From: JACPUW01 sp049115495 | Lineage (GTDB): Bacteria; Bacteroidota; Bacteroidia; CAILMK01; JACPUW01 | Assembly (NCBI GenBank): GCA_049115495.1 | Contig: JAGDZV010000002.1 | Span: 186,001-250,000, forward strand | Length of the DNA: 64,000 nt | Direction: 5' to 3' | In this document: one piece after another, positions 14,506-23,259 of the stretch | Layout of the letters: each line of letters opens with the position of its first letter | Position numbering within the stretch: position 1 is the stretch's first letter | The notes under the pieces: model-generated | Told to the model about the DNA's origin: nothing | Databases searched by the model: none | Seen by the model: only the letters and a program-made list of their open reading frames with translations | Program-made: the position numbers and the translations under genes

Positions 14506-16821
14506 ATGTTTAGTAGAGTAGCATCAATAATTCTTCTTTTCTCTTTTTTGATCATTGGTACAGCTAACAAAAACAAGGTAAAGGAGCCCGTTTTAGAGAC
14601 CATAGATCTCGATAGACGCATTTGCCCATTCTCAAAATACCCCAAAGAAGGTTGGCAACTTATGAGCCACCAAATTGATAGCGGCTCGCATGGAATTATG
14701 GGTAGAACTACATGTATTGTTGTAGATGAAGTTCATGATCCTACGCTAAATACGGTTTATGTTGGTACTGAAAATAGTGGCCTTTGGAAAACCAAAAATT
14801 TTAACGACAAGCTACCAGAATGGATTTGCTTAACTGATAAAACAAGACTGCCCGGTATTGGCATAGTTGATATTTGCATTGACCCCAAAAACGAGAACAA
14901 CTTATACGTAGCTACGGCATTGGGGGTAAGTTTTGAGTGGGAATATGGCCTGGGCATTCTTAGAACCAATGATGGGGGTAAAACTTGGAAAGAGAGCTCA
15001 TTAACCCGTAATAATATTGATCTTGAGCTCGGTGTTAGCCAACGAATTAAAATGTTAAAGTCTAAAGCAAATGGCAATCACAAAATGATTGCATTGGCTT
15101 CAAGAGCTATTTATACATCTCAAGATGGTGCAATTACTTTTCAAAAGGTTTATGAATTGCCCAAATTAAAGAATAAGCAGTCTTATAATTATTTTCATGA
15201 TCTTGTTAAGCATCCAAAAAGCTCAAGAATTGCCTATGCAAGTACGGTTGATCATTATGGAGATAATGGCGGTGCCAAGGTTTTTGTAACAAAGAATCGC
15301 GGAAAAAATTGGACTAACCTTGACACCTTAATTAAAATTGAAGGGGATGAAATAATTAGAATTGACCTAGCGGTTACACCTTCTAAACCAAATGAACTTG
15401 TAGCATATTGTGTAGGGAAATCCAATAAAAGAGCCATTTATGTAATTGAAAAGGCATGGACAAAAAATCCAACTGTAAAATCATTCAATGCTAGTTATGG
15501 TCCGGGTAGCTTCTGGATGAGCGATATTGAAATTTCAAGAAAAGACCCCAACATAATTTATCATGGGAGAATAAGATCAAACGTTATTGATCTGAATAAA
15601 GCTCAAGATGGAAAATTCACTTTTGAACGCCACACTGGCGAATCTGCAATACATATGGATAAGCGTGATTATTATTTTGTAGGCAACGCCGAAAAAGAAA
15701 TTTTATATTGTGCTAATGATGGCGGCGTGGCAGTTTATGAACCCAATGAAGAAGGGGATTACAAGTGGCATAATAAAACGGGTAAAGGTTTGGTAATTAC
15801 CCAATTTTACGGACTTGGTCTTAGTTTGAAAATGAAAAGATTAACCGGTGGAGCTCAAGATTTGGGCGGCTTTTCTTACGGAAGTGGAAAGTTTCATTAC
15901 TACGTAGGCGATGGTTATCAAAGTGAAGTTGATAGCATAAACCAAAAGTTTTATTTTGGTTTTAATCACAAAGTAGGAAGCTTTCCCGCAAGGCTACATA
16001 GTGGGTCTACAGCAATACCCATTGGTAGAAATGATCTTAGGTATGAAGTAAGCGCCAAAGGAATTTTAGTTGGAGCTGGTTTTGCCACCGGAAACAGAGG
16101 CGATCAAACCCTAAAAAAAGGCTTGAGAGGCAATTATGTCTTTTTCTACGATCCTATAAAGGATTCTTACAAAGAAATAGAGGCATATCCCTATCAATCT
16201 GACTCCGCCATTATATCTCAATCTGATTTTGAAAACGGTCTTCAGAGAATTTCGGCACTGGCTATTTCAAAATCAAATCCTAATGTTTTTTATTTGGCAG
16301 GCAACAAAAAATCAGCCGGCAAGTACAGGCTCTGGCGAATTGATAATGCGAAAGAAGGTAATGAGAAATGGAGTGCTTTAACTAAAGAACTTATTTATTC
16401 TGATTACCGGCTGGCCCCTTGGCAGCTTTGGCAGGGTATTTCAGCCTTGGCTGTTGATGCAAATAATGAGAATGCCATATGGGTAGGTTATTCGGACAAT
16501 CTTAAAGCCGGCGCGCAAAAAGTAGCATATCACCCCAATGTAAATGATAGGTCTGAAAACGCTAAATGGGTGTTTTTAAACTATGGTTTGCCTGATTTTC
16601 CTGTAAACCACCTAGAGCAAGATCCAAAAACTGGATACTTATACGCGGCTACCGATGTTGGTGTTTACATTAATAAAAATCCAAAAGATGCCGATTCGAG
16701 ATGGTATTGCTTTAATAAAAGCCTACCAGTAATTAAAACAACCGATATTGAAATTGACAGAAATGAGATTTACATCTCTACTTATGGAAGGGGGATTTGG
16801 AAGGCAAACACATTAAAGTGA
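14506..16821 (+). CDS. Secreted sortilin/GH74-like beta-propeller protein
   Basis: 771 residues with a signal peptide (about 1-21). Asp-box-type motifs (RTNDGGKTWKES, VTKNRGKNWTNL, TSQDGAITFQKV) and repeated blade starts (VYVGTENSGLWKT, LYVATALGVS, LYAATDVGVYIN, IYISTYGRGIWKAN) show a sortilin/exo-xyloglucanase-like propeller. The ending STYGRGIW is typical of this group. No T9SS sorting domain is present, unlike most propellers of this type in the phylum, so it may be periplasmic. The catalytic acids of GH74 cannot be confirmed; function is open. Confidence 0.75.
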   Translation: MFSRVASIILLFSFLIIGTANKNKVKEPVLETIDLDRRICPFSKYPKEGWQLMSHQIDSGSHGIMGRTTCIVVDEVHDPTLNTVYVGTENSGLWKTKNFNDKLPEWICLTDKTRLPGIGIVDICIDPKNENNLYVATALGVSFEWEYGLGILRTNDGGKTWKESSLTRNNIDLELGVSQRIKMLKSKANGNHKMIALASRAIYTSQDGAITFQKVYELPKLKNKQSYNYFHDLVKHPKSSRIAYASTVDHYGDNGGAKVFVTKNRGKNWTNLDTLIKIEGDEIIRIDLAVTPSKPNELVAYCVGKSNKRAIYVIEKAWTKNPTVKSFNASYGPGSFWMSDIEISRKDPNIIYHGRIRSNVIDLNKAQDGKFTFERHTGESAIHMDKRDYYFVGNAEKEILYCANDGGVAVYEPNEEGDYKWHNKTGKGLVITQFYGLGLSLKMKRLTGGAQDLGGFSYGSGKFHYYVGDGYQSEVDSINQKFYFGFNHKVGSFPARLHSGSTAIPIGRNDLRYEVSAKGILVGAGFATGNRGDQTLKKGLRGNYVFFYDPIKDSYKEIEAYPYQSDSAIISQSDFENGLQRISALAISKSNPNVFYLAGNKKSAGKYRLWRIDNAKEGNEKWSALTKELIYSDYRLAPWQLWQGISALAVDANNENAIWVGYSDNLKAGAQKVAYHPNVNDRSENAKWVFLNYGLPDFPVNHLEQDPKTGYLYAATDVGVYINKNPKDADSRWYCFNKSLPVIKTTDIEIDRNEIYISTYGRGIWKANTLK

Positions 16822-16875
16822 TTGAGAATCAAAAACTAAATGCCGTTTTCGTTTCGCTGTTTTGTGAATTAGAAA

Positions 16876-16883
16876 TACTTTTG
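16876..16883 (+). promoter_or_regulatory. -7 box of the rpsF operon
   Basis: TACTTTTG followed by CACCC matches the Bacteroidota consensus and lies 33 bp before the rpsF ATG. The -33 element is not clear. Confidence 0.7.
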
Positions 16884-16916
16884 CACCCGTAAATTTTTTA
16901 ACAAACTAATAATCAG

Positions 16917-17297
16917 ATGCATAAGCACTACGAAACAGTTTTCATTATTACTCCTTTGCTTACTGAAGACCAGGTGAAAGGTGTTGCTGGCAAGTACAGA
17001 GACTACCTTACATCTAACGGAGCAGAGTTAATCCATGAGGAGAACTGGGGTCTGCGTAAGCTTGCATATCCAATCAATAAGAAATCTACTGGTTTCTATC
17101 ATTTGGTTGAATTCAAAGCAGAGCCTAGTATCATTGACAGATTTGAACTAGAATTCCGTCGTGATGAACAAATTCTCAGATACTTAACAGTTTCTGAAGA
17201 CAAAGACATGATTGAATACAACGCCAAAAGAGTAAAAGGCGAAGTAGGCAACAAGGCCAAAATGCAAAACAAAGCGATAACCCCTGAAAAAGCATAA
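16917..17297 (+). CDS. rpsF: 30S ribosomal protein S6
   Basis: 126 residues. HYETVFIITPLLTEDQV, WGLRKLAYPINKKSTGFYHLVEF and FRRDEQILRYLTV are the S6 hallmarks. S6 binds S18 and 16S rRNA in the platform of the small subunit, and rpsR follows after 5 bp, the usual arrangement. A slightly long basic/polar C-terminal tail (after about residue 100) is normal for the phylum. The start ATG follows a leader from the -7 box at 16876. Confidence 0.98.
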   Translation: MHKHYETVFIITPLLTEDQVKGVAGKYRDYLTSNGAELIHEENWGLRKLAYPINKKSTGFYHLVEFKAEPSIIDRFELEFRRDEQILRYLTVSEDKDMIEYNAKRVKGEVGNKAKMQNKAITPEKA

Positions 17298-17302
17298 TCA
17301 CG

Positions 17303-17572
17303 ATGGCACAAGGATATAAGAACATATTTATCAATATTCAACCTGAAGAACAAGTTGAAGAGAAGAAGGAGTGTTGGTTCAAGAAGAACAACATCAAGTA
17401 TATTGATTACAAGGACGCTGACTTCTTAATTACTTTCCTTAACGAACAAGGAATGATATACCCAAGAAGATTAACGGGTACTTCTGCTAAAAACCAACGT
17501 AAATTGGCTCAGGCAGTAAAAAGAGCACGTCATCTTGCATTATTACCATTTGTTTCAGATTCACTAAAATAG
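17303..17572 (+). CDS. rpsR: 30S ribosomal protein S18
   Basis: 89 residues. The core IKYIDYKDADFLITFLNEQG, RRLTGTSAKNQRKLAQAVKR and ARHLALLPFV is diagnostic of S18. It pairs with S6 on the 30S platform. It is the second gene of rpsF-rpsR-rplI, with 5 and 8 bp gaps on either side. Confidence 0.98.
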   Translation: MAQGYKNIFINIQPEEQVEEKKECWFKKNNIKYIDYKDADFLITFLNEQGMIYPRRLTGTSAKNQRKLAQAVKRARHLALLPFVSDSLK

Positions 17573-17580
17573 ACTAAGAA

Positions 17581-18033
17581 ATGGAAATTATATTGAATAC
17601 CGATATACCTAAATTAGGATATAGTGGAGATGTAGTAACCGTAAAACCTGGCTACGCACGTAACTTTTTAATTCCTAAAGGAATGGCCGTTGTTGCAAAT
17701 GCTTCAAATCGCAAAATGCGAGCAGAAATGATGAAGCAACAAGCTAATAAATTGGCTAAAAGAAGGGATGATGCCCAAACTTTGGCCAATAGATTAGAAG
17801 CAACTGAGCTTACACTTAAGGTTAAAACAGGAACTACAAGTAAAATATTTGGTTCGGTAACTACACTACAAGTGGCACATCTTCTTAAACAAGAAGGTTT
17901 TGACATTGATAGAAGAAACATCAGCTTTGAAGACCCTATTAAAGAAGTAGGAACCTACAAAGCTCAAGTTGAATGTTATAAAGGCATTGTTGCCCAAGTA
18001 ACGGTAAACGTAAAACCAGAAAAAGGAGAGTAG
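17581..18033 (+). CDS. rplI: 50S ribosomal protein L9
   Basis: 150 residues. The N-terminal domain MEIILNTDIPKLGYSGDVV, VKPGYARNFLIPKGMA is diagnostic; the central connecting helix (about 45-75) and C-terminal rRNA-binding domain (KIFGSVTTLQVAHLL) are complete. It is the last gene of the operon and is followed by a strong terminator. Confidence 0.98.
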   Translation: MEIILNTDIPKLGYSGDVVTVKPGYARNFLIPKGMAVVANASNRKMRAEMMKQQANKLAKRRDDAQTLANRLEATELTLKVKTGTTSKIFGSVTTLQVAHLLKQEGFDIDRRNISFEDPIKEVGTYKAQVECYKGIVAQVTVNVKPEKGE

Positions 18034-18059
18034 TTTAAATCTATTCTTTATAGCATAAG

Positions 18060-18095
18060 AAACCCCGAATAGCGAAAGTTATTCGGGGTTTTTAT
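18060..18095 (+). terminator. Terminator of rpsF-rpsR-rplI
   Basis: A 12-bp perfect stem, AAACCCCGAATA / TATTCGGGGTTT, with an 8-nt loop and a following T tract. The remaining bases up to 18197 hold only a small dyad (AACGTG-TAA-CACGTT at 18108-18122) without a recognised role. Confidence 0.95.
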
Positions 18096-18197
18096 TTTAA
18101 GCTAGTGAACGTGTAACACGTTAAAGATGAGTAATATCCAAAATTTGAATCGTATTACTAGTCTAACTTAGGTTTGCACTTGATTTATAAATACAAC

Positions 18198-19097
18198 CTA
18201 TCTAAACCTAGGGTGAAATTGCTCTAGCACTTTTCTCAAATGGGTTCTATCTAAATGAGTATAGATCTCAGTTGTGGTAATGCTCTCGTGGCCCAGCATG
18301 TCCTGTACTGCTCTAAGATCAGCGCCACCTGCAACCAGATGTGTTGCAAAAGAGTGCCTGAAGGTATGTGGGCTTATAGTCTTTTCAATACCGGCTTTTT
18401 TCGCTAGCGTTTTAACAATGGTGAAAATCATAACCCTTGTAAGCTGTTTGCCACGCCGGTTTAAGAAGAAAAATTTGTTGTGTTCACCTTGCGCATCTTG
18501 GTGCCGCCTTACGGTTTCGTAATACAACCTTGCTTGCTTTAGTGCTACGCTTCCAATTGGAATGAGTCTTTCTTTATTGCCCTTTCCAATTACACGCACA
18601 AACTCATCATTCCAGTAAATATTGGCTATTTCTAAATTTACCAATTCGCTTACACGCAAGCCACAACTATATAGCATTTCAATAATGGTTTTATTGCGCT
18701 CGCCTTCAGGCGCCGAACGGTCAATTTGTGCCATCATTTCTTCAATTTCTTCGGTACTCAAAACAACAGGGAGCTTACGCCTAATCTTCGGCGTGTCTAT
18801 GTGCTTAAATGGATTTTCTTCAAGTAACTCTTCTTCAATTAGGTATTTATAAAAATTCTTGAGTCCGCTAATTATTCTGGCTTGTGAGCTAGCCAAAAAG
18901 CCCATTTCATGCACCCAATAAATGAATTCATGAATAAGTTGAACTTCGATTTTTTGCGGAGCAATGGAGATCTCTCTTAGCTCTAAAAACTGCGTTAGCT
19001 TCTTTACATCATCAATGTAGGCATTCAATGTATTATCTGAGAGCGCCTTTTCAAGCTTTAGAAATGCCTTGAATCCTTTGATGTACGATTCCCACAT
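18198..19097 (-). CDS. xerD: Site-specific tyrosine recombinase XerD/XerC
   Basis: 299 residues, the usual length for Xer. SAM-like N-terminal core-binding domain (1-105), then the catalytic domain with Arg148 (CGLRVSEL), Lys172 (GKGNKERL), His244 and Arg247 (HTFRHSFATH), His270 (LGHESITTTEIY) and nucleophile Tyr279. It resolves chromosome dimers at dif during division. It is the last of three overlapping minus-strand genes; its ATG overlaps the DUF1835 stop by 1 bp (TAATG). It is called XerD rather than phage integrase because of its length, the HPRFR C-terminus and the absence of mobile-element genes nearby. Confidence 0.93.
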   Translation of the reverse strand: MWESYIKGFKAFLKLEKALSDNTLNAYIDDVKKLTQFLELREISIAPQKIEVQLIHEFIYWVHEMGFLASSQARIISGLKNFYKYLIEEELLEENPFKHIDTPKIRRKLPVVLSTEEIEEMMAQIDRSAPEGERNKTIIEMLYSCGLRVSELVNLEIANIYWNDEFVRVIGKGNKERLIPIGSVALKQARLYYETVRRHQDAQGEHNKFFFLNRRGKQLTRVMIFTIVKTLAKKAGIEKTISPHTFRHSFATHLVAGGADLRAVQDMLGHESITTTEIYTHLDRTHLRKVLEQFHPRFR

Positions 19098-19846
19098 TAA
19101 ATGAACGCTTTTTGTTTATCGTATTCGTTTTTTAAGATTCCATCACCAAGGCCAAGCATGCCATACTCGTCCCAAAATGATTTAAAAACACTACTAAAAC
19201 TTACTTTAGGGTCATTTTCGAGTGCCTTTTTAATGAAATTGAATATTAGGTTTTTCATTTTAAGCTCAGCTATAGAACGTGCAACATCTTCTGAATAAGG
19301 TAGAATATGCATTGATTTTTTTACTTGGGTTATGAGCCTTCTAAAAAAACTAAGTGCATAGGGTTCCCAGCATTTGGCAAGCTCTTTTAATTCAAATGGC
19401 GATAAAAGAATTCTATTGTAATAGGCCTTATTAAGTGCTTCTTCGCTATGGCTGCCGAAACCAATCCATAGGTCATCTTGCTTATTGGGTAGCACCAAAA
19501 ATGCCTTGCCTGTAAATTTCTTTTCGTGTAAAACTTTGCAGGCAAACCACAAGTTAACTTGGCAAAAAGCATCATGCTCAAACCAAAGGTTAACATGAGC
19601 ATCGCGTTTCACTTGTTTTATTTTATCAAGTTCAGCTTTTGATCTTTCAAAATATTCTTCTTTGCTTATTTCATAAGATGCTGATAAGAAATTGGCCCTT
19701 TCTTCAAAAAAATCGTCATTCAATTCAACTTTTAAAGGTCCTTCAATAAGACTCTCTCTAAAAACAATTCGTTTTCCTTCTACCGTCTGTGGTAATTGTT
19801 TTCTCAACGCGTCACCATTAAGTACGTGTACTTCTGTTATTTTCAT
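19097..19846 (-). CDS. DUF1835 domain-containing protein
   Basis: 249 residues, cytoplasmic. The opening HVLNGDALRKQLP, IVFRESLIEGPL and the central VNLWFEHDAFCQVNLWFA are the DUF1835 signature. No function is established for the family. It sits between the esterase lipoprotein gene (4-bp overlap, ATGA) and xerD (1-bp overlap), so the three are translated from one message. The link to the recombinase or esterase is not clear from sequence. Confidence 0.88.
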   Translation of the reverse strand: MKITEVHVLNGDALRKQLPQTVEGKRIVFRESLIEGPLKVELNDDFFEERANFLSASYEISKEEYFERSKAELDKIKQVKRDAHVNLWFEHDAFCQVNLWFACKVLHEKKFTGKAFLVLPNKQDDLWIGFGSHSEEALNKAYYNRILLSPFELKELAKCWEPYALSFFRRLITQVKKSMHILPYSEDVARSIAELKMKNLIFNFIKKALENDPKVSFSSVFKSFWDEYGMLGLGDGILKNEYDKQKAFI

Positions 19847-20769
19847 GAGTTGCCTAACAAATATTTGGCGATTTTGGGAAAGCGTTGTCTCCAGAATTTC
19901 TCGTTGTGCTCTGCTTCATCAAATTCACCACCCTCACGTGAGCCCTTGTGTTCAATGTGCCCATTAAAAAGGCTGTCAATGTATTGCTGGTGTGGCTTGT
20001 ACCAGGCATCAAGAGTTTTGGTGCCATAATCAAAATAGAGTTTAAAGTCATTAAACTCTAAATCTTTAGATTGAAGGTATTTTCCATAGGCCATGCTGAA
20101 GTCGTCACGATTTTGATCTAAGCCCAAAGGCCAATGAGTAGATACACAACCAGCGCCACCAAATACATTTGAATATTCAAATTGAGCATAAAGTGAAATG
20201 AGCCCACCCATGCTAGAGCCGGCAATATAAGTGTTTCTTCTTCCGGCTGCTGTTGAATATTTAGAGTCAATAAAAGGCTTTAATTCTTCTACAATAAACT
20301 TTAAATATTCATCACTTGCTGGTTTCTTTAATATTCTCCCTATTTGCTCAAAAGAGTCTTGCATAATTGAATCCATTAAAAAATAGGGTTTTGAGGGAGT
20401 ATATTCAATAGTTCTGTCTTCAGTATTCCAAATGCCAACTACAATGGTTGGTGGAATTTCGCCTTCATCTATTAATGATTGAATGGCGTTATCAACTTCC
20501 CAACACTCACCGCCATAAGCATGGCCAGGTTCAAAAATATTTTGACCATCATGCATATAAAGTACTTGATATGTGGTTTCTTGATTATAGTCATTTGGAA
20601 GCCATACATCAATATTTCTAGGTCTTATGAATTCAGATTCCATCATTTCGTAGCGGTCAATTGTCCCAACTTCATTGTTCAAGGCCTTGTCAGTTTCTGG
20701 CTTTGGAGATTGTTTGCACGAAACCAAATGGCAAATGAGCAACAACAAATGAAGAATATTTATTTTCAT
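19843..20769 (-). CDS. Putative esterase lipoprotein (alpha/beta hydrolase, esterase D-like)
   Basis: 308 residues. The signal peptide ends LICHLVSC, with lipidated Cys18. The fold shows RNIDVWLPNDYN, VLYMHDGQNIFE, a nucleophile elbow GSSMGG with Ser186, and a C-terminal His in DEAEHNEKFWRQRFP. These match the PF00756 esterase family (enterobactin esterase/Fes-like, acetyl-xylan-esterase-like). It is probably attached to a cell-envelope membrane and hydrolyses an ester; the substrate is unknown. It is the first gene of the three-gene minus-strand unit ending in xerD. Confidence 0.87.
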   Translation of the reverse strand: MKINILHLLLLICHLVSCKQSPKPETDKALNNEVGTIDRYEMMESEFIRPRNIDVWLPNDYNQETTYQVLYMHDGQNIFEPGHAYGGECWEVDNAIQSLIDEGEIPPTIVVGIWNTEDRTIEYTPSKPYFLMDSIMQDSFEQIGRILKKPASDEYLKFIVEELKPFIDSKYSTAAGRRNTYIAGSSMGGLISLYAQFEYSNVFGGAGCVSTHWPLGLDQNRDDFSMAYGKYLQSKDLEFNDFKLYFDYGTKTLDAWYKPHQQYIDSLFNGHIEHKGSREGGEFDEAEHNEKFWRQRFPKIAKYLLGNS

Positions 20770-20833
20770 AATTTATGTCTGATCAAAATATTGGGTAAAA
20801 AGTAAGTAATTGCGCCTATTAAAATCAAATGAA

Positions 20834-21388
20834 ATGTTGAAGAAGGTATTAATTGTAGTGGGAGTAGTTGTTGTTTTAATAGCAGGGGCCATGTATTATT
20901 TAAACAATAGGAATAGAACATTAAGTCCGCCGCAAGAAGAAGTTTGGCAAGGTGGCGAAGGAACAGAGTTCATGGTAAAGTACAGTGCGCCTTCAGTTAG
21001 AAATAGAATAATTTTTGGAACCGTAGAAGAAGGCGCTTTGCAACCTTTTGGCAAGTATTGGCGCTTGGGGGCTAATGAGTCAACCGAGATTAATTTTACA
21101 GGAAGTTATTTTGTGGAAGGCAATGAATTAAAGGAAGGTACATATAAAGTCTATTGTTATCCAGGAGCTGATGAGTTTACCTTTTGTTTTGCGCCAGCAG
21201 ATGGTGCTTGGGGTGCTTGGGAACCTGAAAAAGAAGCTGAACTTTTTAAAGTCCAAATTCCCGTGAATAGATTGGAAGTTCCGGTAGAGCAGTTTGCAAT
21301 TACACTTGTACCTGAAGCTGCCGAAAAAGGAATAGAGATGATCTGCGAGTTTTCAGATTATCAGCTTATAGTTCCTTTTAAGAAGTAA
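20834..21388 (+). CDS. DUF2911 domain protein with N-terminal membrane anchor
   Basis: 184 residues from ATG 20834; a TTG at 20810 would add eight residues and is less likely. A single hydrophobic anchor at about 5-24 (VLIVVGVVVVLIAGAMYYL) precedes a DUF2911 domain (VKYSAPSVRNRIIFG, LQPFGKYWRLGANEST, FCFAPADGAWGAWEP). The domain is widespread in Bacteroidota and its function is unknown. It is a single gene, divergent from the esterase operon and closed by a hairpin shared with the convergent T9SS genes. Confidence 0.87.
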   Translation: MLKKVLIVVGVVVVLIAGAMYYLNNRNRTLSPPQEEVWQGGEGTEFMVKYSAPSVRNRIIFGTVEEGALQPFGKYWRLGANESTEINFTGSYFVEGNELKEGTYKVYCYPGADEFTFCFAPADGAWGAWEPEKEAELFKVQIPVNRLEVPVEQFAITLVPEAAEKGIEMICEFSDYQLIVPFKK

Positions 21389-21393
21389 ATAAA

Positions 21394-21440
21394 AATCCCC
21401 ATTTCAATTGTTTTAGAAATGGGGATTCAAAAATTTTTAT
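21394..21440. terminator. Bidirectional terminator between convergent genes
   Basis: AATCCCCATTTC (21394-21405) and GAAATGGGGATT (21416-21427) form a 12-bp perfect stem with a 10-nt loop. A-rich sequence before it and T-rich sequence after it allow use on both strands. Confidence 0.92.
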
Positions 21441-21450
21441 TTTCTGCTTA

Positions 21451-23259
21451 TTACTTTACGAGCTGTTTTTGAGCGAGCGGACCGTTTTCTCCTTCAATTT
21501 TTAAGAAATAAGAACCCTTACTCAATTGGCTCATATCAAAATGCAATAGGTGTTTGCCTTCATTAAAAGCATCTTTAGTTAAAAGCTCAATTAACTGACC
21601 ATTACTGTTGTAAAGCGCAATGTTTACTACTTGGCGTTTTTTTAGTTCAAATGAGAGATTAACCATTTCCATTACAGGATTTGGATAAGTTTCGATACTT
21701 GGCGTTTTTGCGATTTCTGGAGTACTTGCTTGCGCATCAAGGCTTACTTGAATTAAGTAATTGTCATGATTATCATTAGCGCCGCCAACACAACCAAATA
21801 CCCAGGCTACATTACTATTGTAGTGTTTTGCTATGGTAATGTAATCACCCCAACGTTCAACATCTTCTTCAAGAATGTCAACTATTCCTTCACCTTCCTG
21901 AAGTACTACCTCATTACTTTCTTCTAGATTTTCATCAACGTTTACCATGCAAAGTCTCGGGTAAATATCACTGCCCGATTCAGTGTAGGCTATAAAAACT
22001 GATTGATCATCGTTAGTAATACCTGCAGAAGCTATGGTAGGGTAGGCCAAGTTTCTTCTTCGAGCATCTTTATGCATTATAAGTGATTCTACACTGTGGT
22101 CTGATAAATCTATTCTATGATAACCAATGGCAGCATATCTATTTGCCGTGGTTGTGGTATGTACAAGGTGTATTTTGTTATCTATGATAATTGCAGTTTT
22201 TGTTCTGTTATCACCCATGTCCAAAGATTCAGATGTGCCAAGCATTTCAGAATCGTTGGCTATGTCATAATAATTAACTTCATACTCACGGGCAATGAGG
22301 TTGCCGTTGTCGTTGTTAAGTGTATAAACAGCCACAAGATTATCACTACTACCTTCGGTAGCAACAAAGTAGGCGCTCTCGTTGTAATTGCCCCTGGTTC
22401 CTTTCTCAACAGGAACAACTGTAAAAGCACTTCCTAAAGAGTTCTGAAGATTATTCCAATATGAGTATTCTAAAGTTTCACCCTTAAAACCGCGGTTTTT
22501 GTCAATATCTAAAACAACTGTTTGTGTAAATCTATCATTTACTCCAAACATATTGCCCGATATAAAGAGTGAATTTTTATTTACGCTGATGTTTGGATAA
22601 TCAAACCATTCATTAGCATTGTCTACATCACCTTCAATAGCATAGGCATTCCAACCATCCATAGGGTTGTCAGATTTTGAGAAGAATACAAGTACTTCGC
22701 TTTCTTCAGGAGTATGGCCATTCAAAATCACCATTATAAAACGGTCGTTATCCTGGTCGTAAATCACTCTAGGGTCAAAAAGATCTTCGCTTAGGTCGTC
22801 AAAATAGTCTCTTGAAATTTTTAAGAAAGTAGAGAAACCTAAAGCCTGTCCCGTGTTGTCGTAATAATAAACATTTGAGTTTATTGAAGTAACAATGTAT
22901 CCAGAATTGCTTACCGCTACAGTATTATCTGGTGGCGTGTAGCCATTAAAAATATTTGCTTTAAACGAATTCAATACTTGTGGGGTTGATGCCGAATTTT
23001 TATTCGCGGTATTTCCAATTTCCCTTTGCGAATCGTTATTCAAAAGCGCATTAAAACCACCTTTTTCTTTAATTGATTGCCCAGGGATAGAAAGTTTAGT
23101 AACCTTATGCTCATACTTATAATCTGAACCAAGCGCTGGTATCTCAGCCACCAAAGGAACTTCTCTAACTAAAGAAGGCTCAAACACTGTGGTTTGAGCC
23201 TTCATATTATTGAACATTAGACTGGCTAATGCTGTAAATACAATTGCGTTTATTCTCAT
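21451..23259 (-). CDS. T9SS-exported protein, probable beta-propeller
   Basis: 602 residues. Signal peptide 1-22 (ending NNMKAQ). The central region repeats short beta-rich units with Asp/Asn turns (FDPRVIYDQDNDRFIMVIL, WFDYPNISVNKNSLFISG, AYPTIASAGITNDDQSVFIA), which suggests a propeller fold; I cannot name a family. The last about 75 residues (IETYPNPVMEMVNLSFEL ... LSKGSYFLKIEGE) are a type A sorting domain, so it is exported and surface-attached. It overlaps the PKD-domain gene upstream by 4 bp. Confidence 0.85.
   Translation of the reverse strand: MRINAIVFTALASLMFNNMKAQTTVFEPSLVREVPLVAEIPALGSDYKYEHKVTKLSIPGQSIKEKGGFNALLNNDSQREIGNTANKNSASTPQVLNSFKANIFNGYTPPDNTVAVSNSGYIVTSINSNVYYYDNTGQALGFSTFLKISRDYFDDLSEDLFDPRVIYDQDNDRFIMVILNGHTPEESEVLVFFSKSDNPMDGWNAYAIEGDVDNANEWFDYPNISVNKNSLFISGNMFGVNDRFTQTVVLDIDKNRGFKGETLEYSYWNNLQNSLGSAFTVVPVEKGTRGNYNESAYFVATEGSSDNLVAVYTLNNDNGNLIAREYEVNYYDIANDSEMLGTSESLDMGDNRTKTAIIIDNKIHLVHTTTTANRYAAIGYHRIDLSDHSVESLIMHKDARRRNLAYPTIASAGITNDDQSVFIAYTESGSDIYPRLCMVNVDENLEESNEVVLQEGEGIVDILEEDVERWGDYITIAKHYNSNVAWVFGCVGGANDNHDNYLIQVSLDAQASTPEIAKTPSIETYPNPVMEMVNLSFELKKRQVVNIALYNSNGQLIELLTKDAFNEGKHLLHFDMSQLSKGSYFLKIEGENGPLAQKQLVK

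Noticed and set aside
18108..18122. Dyad AACGTG-TAA-CACGTT near xerD, considered as a dif site
   Set aside because: dif sites are about 28 bp with 11-bp arms and a 6-bp centre; this is shorter and has a 3-bp centre. It could be any binding site or chance.
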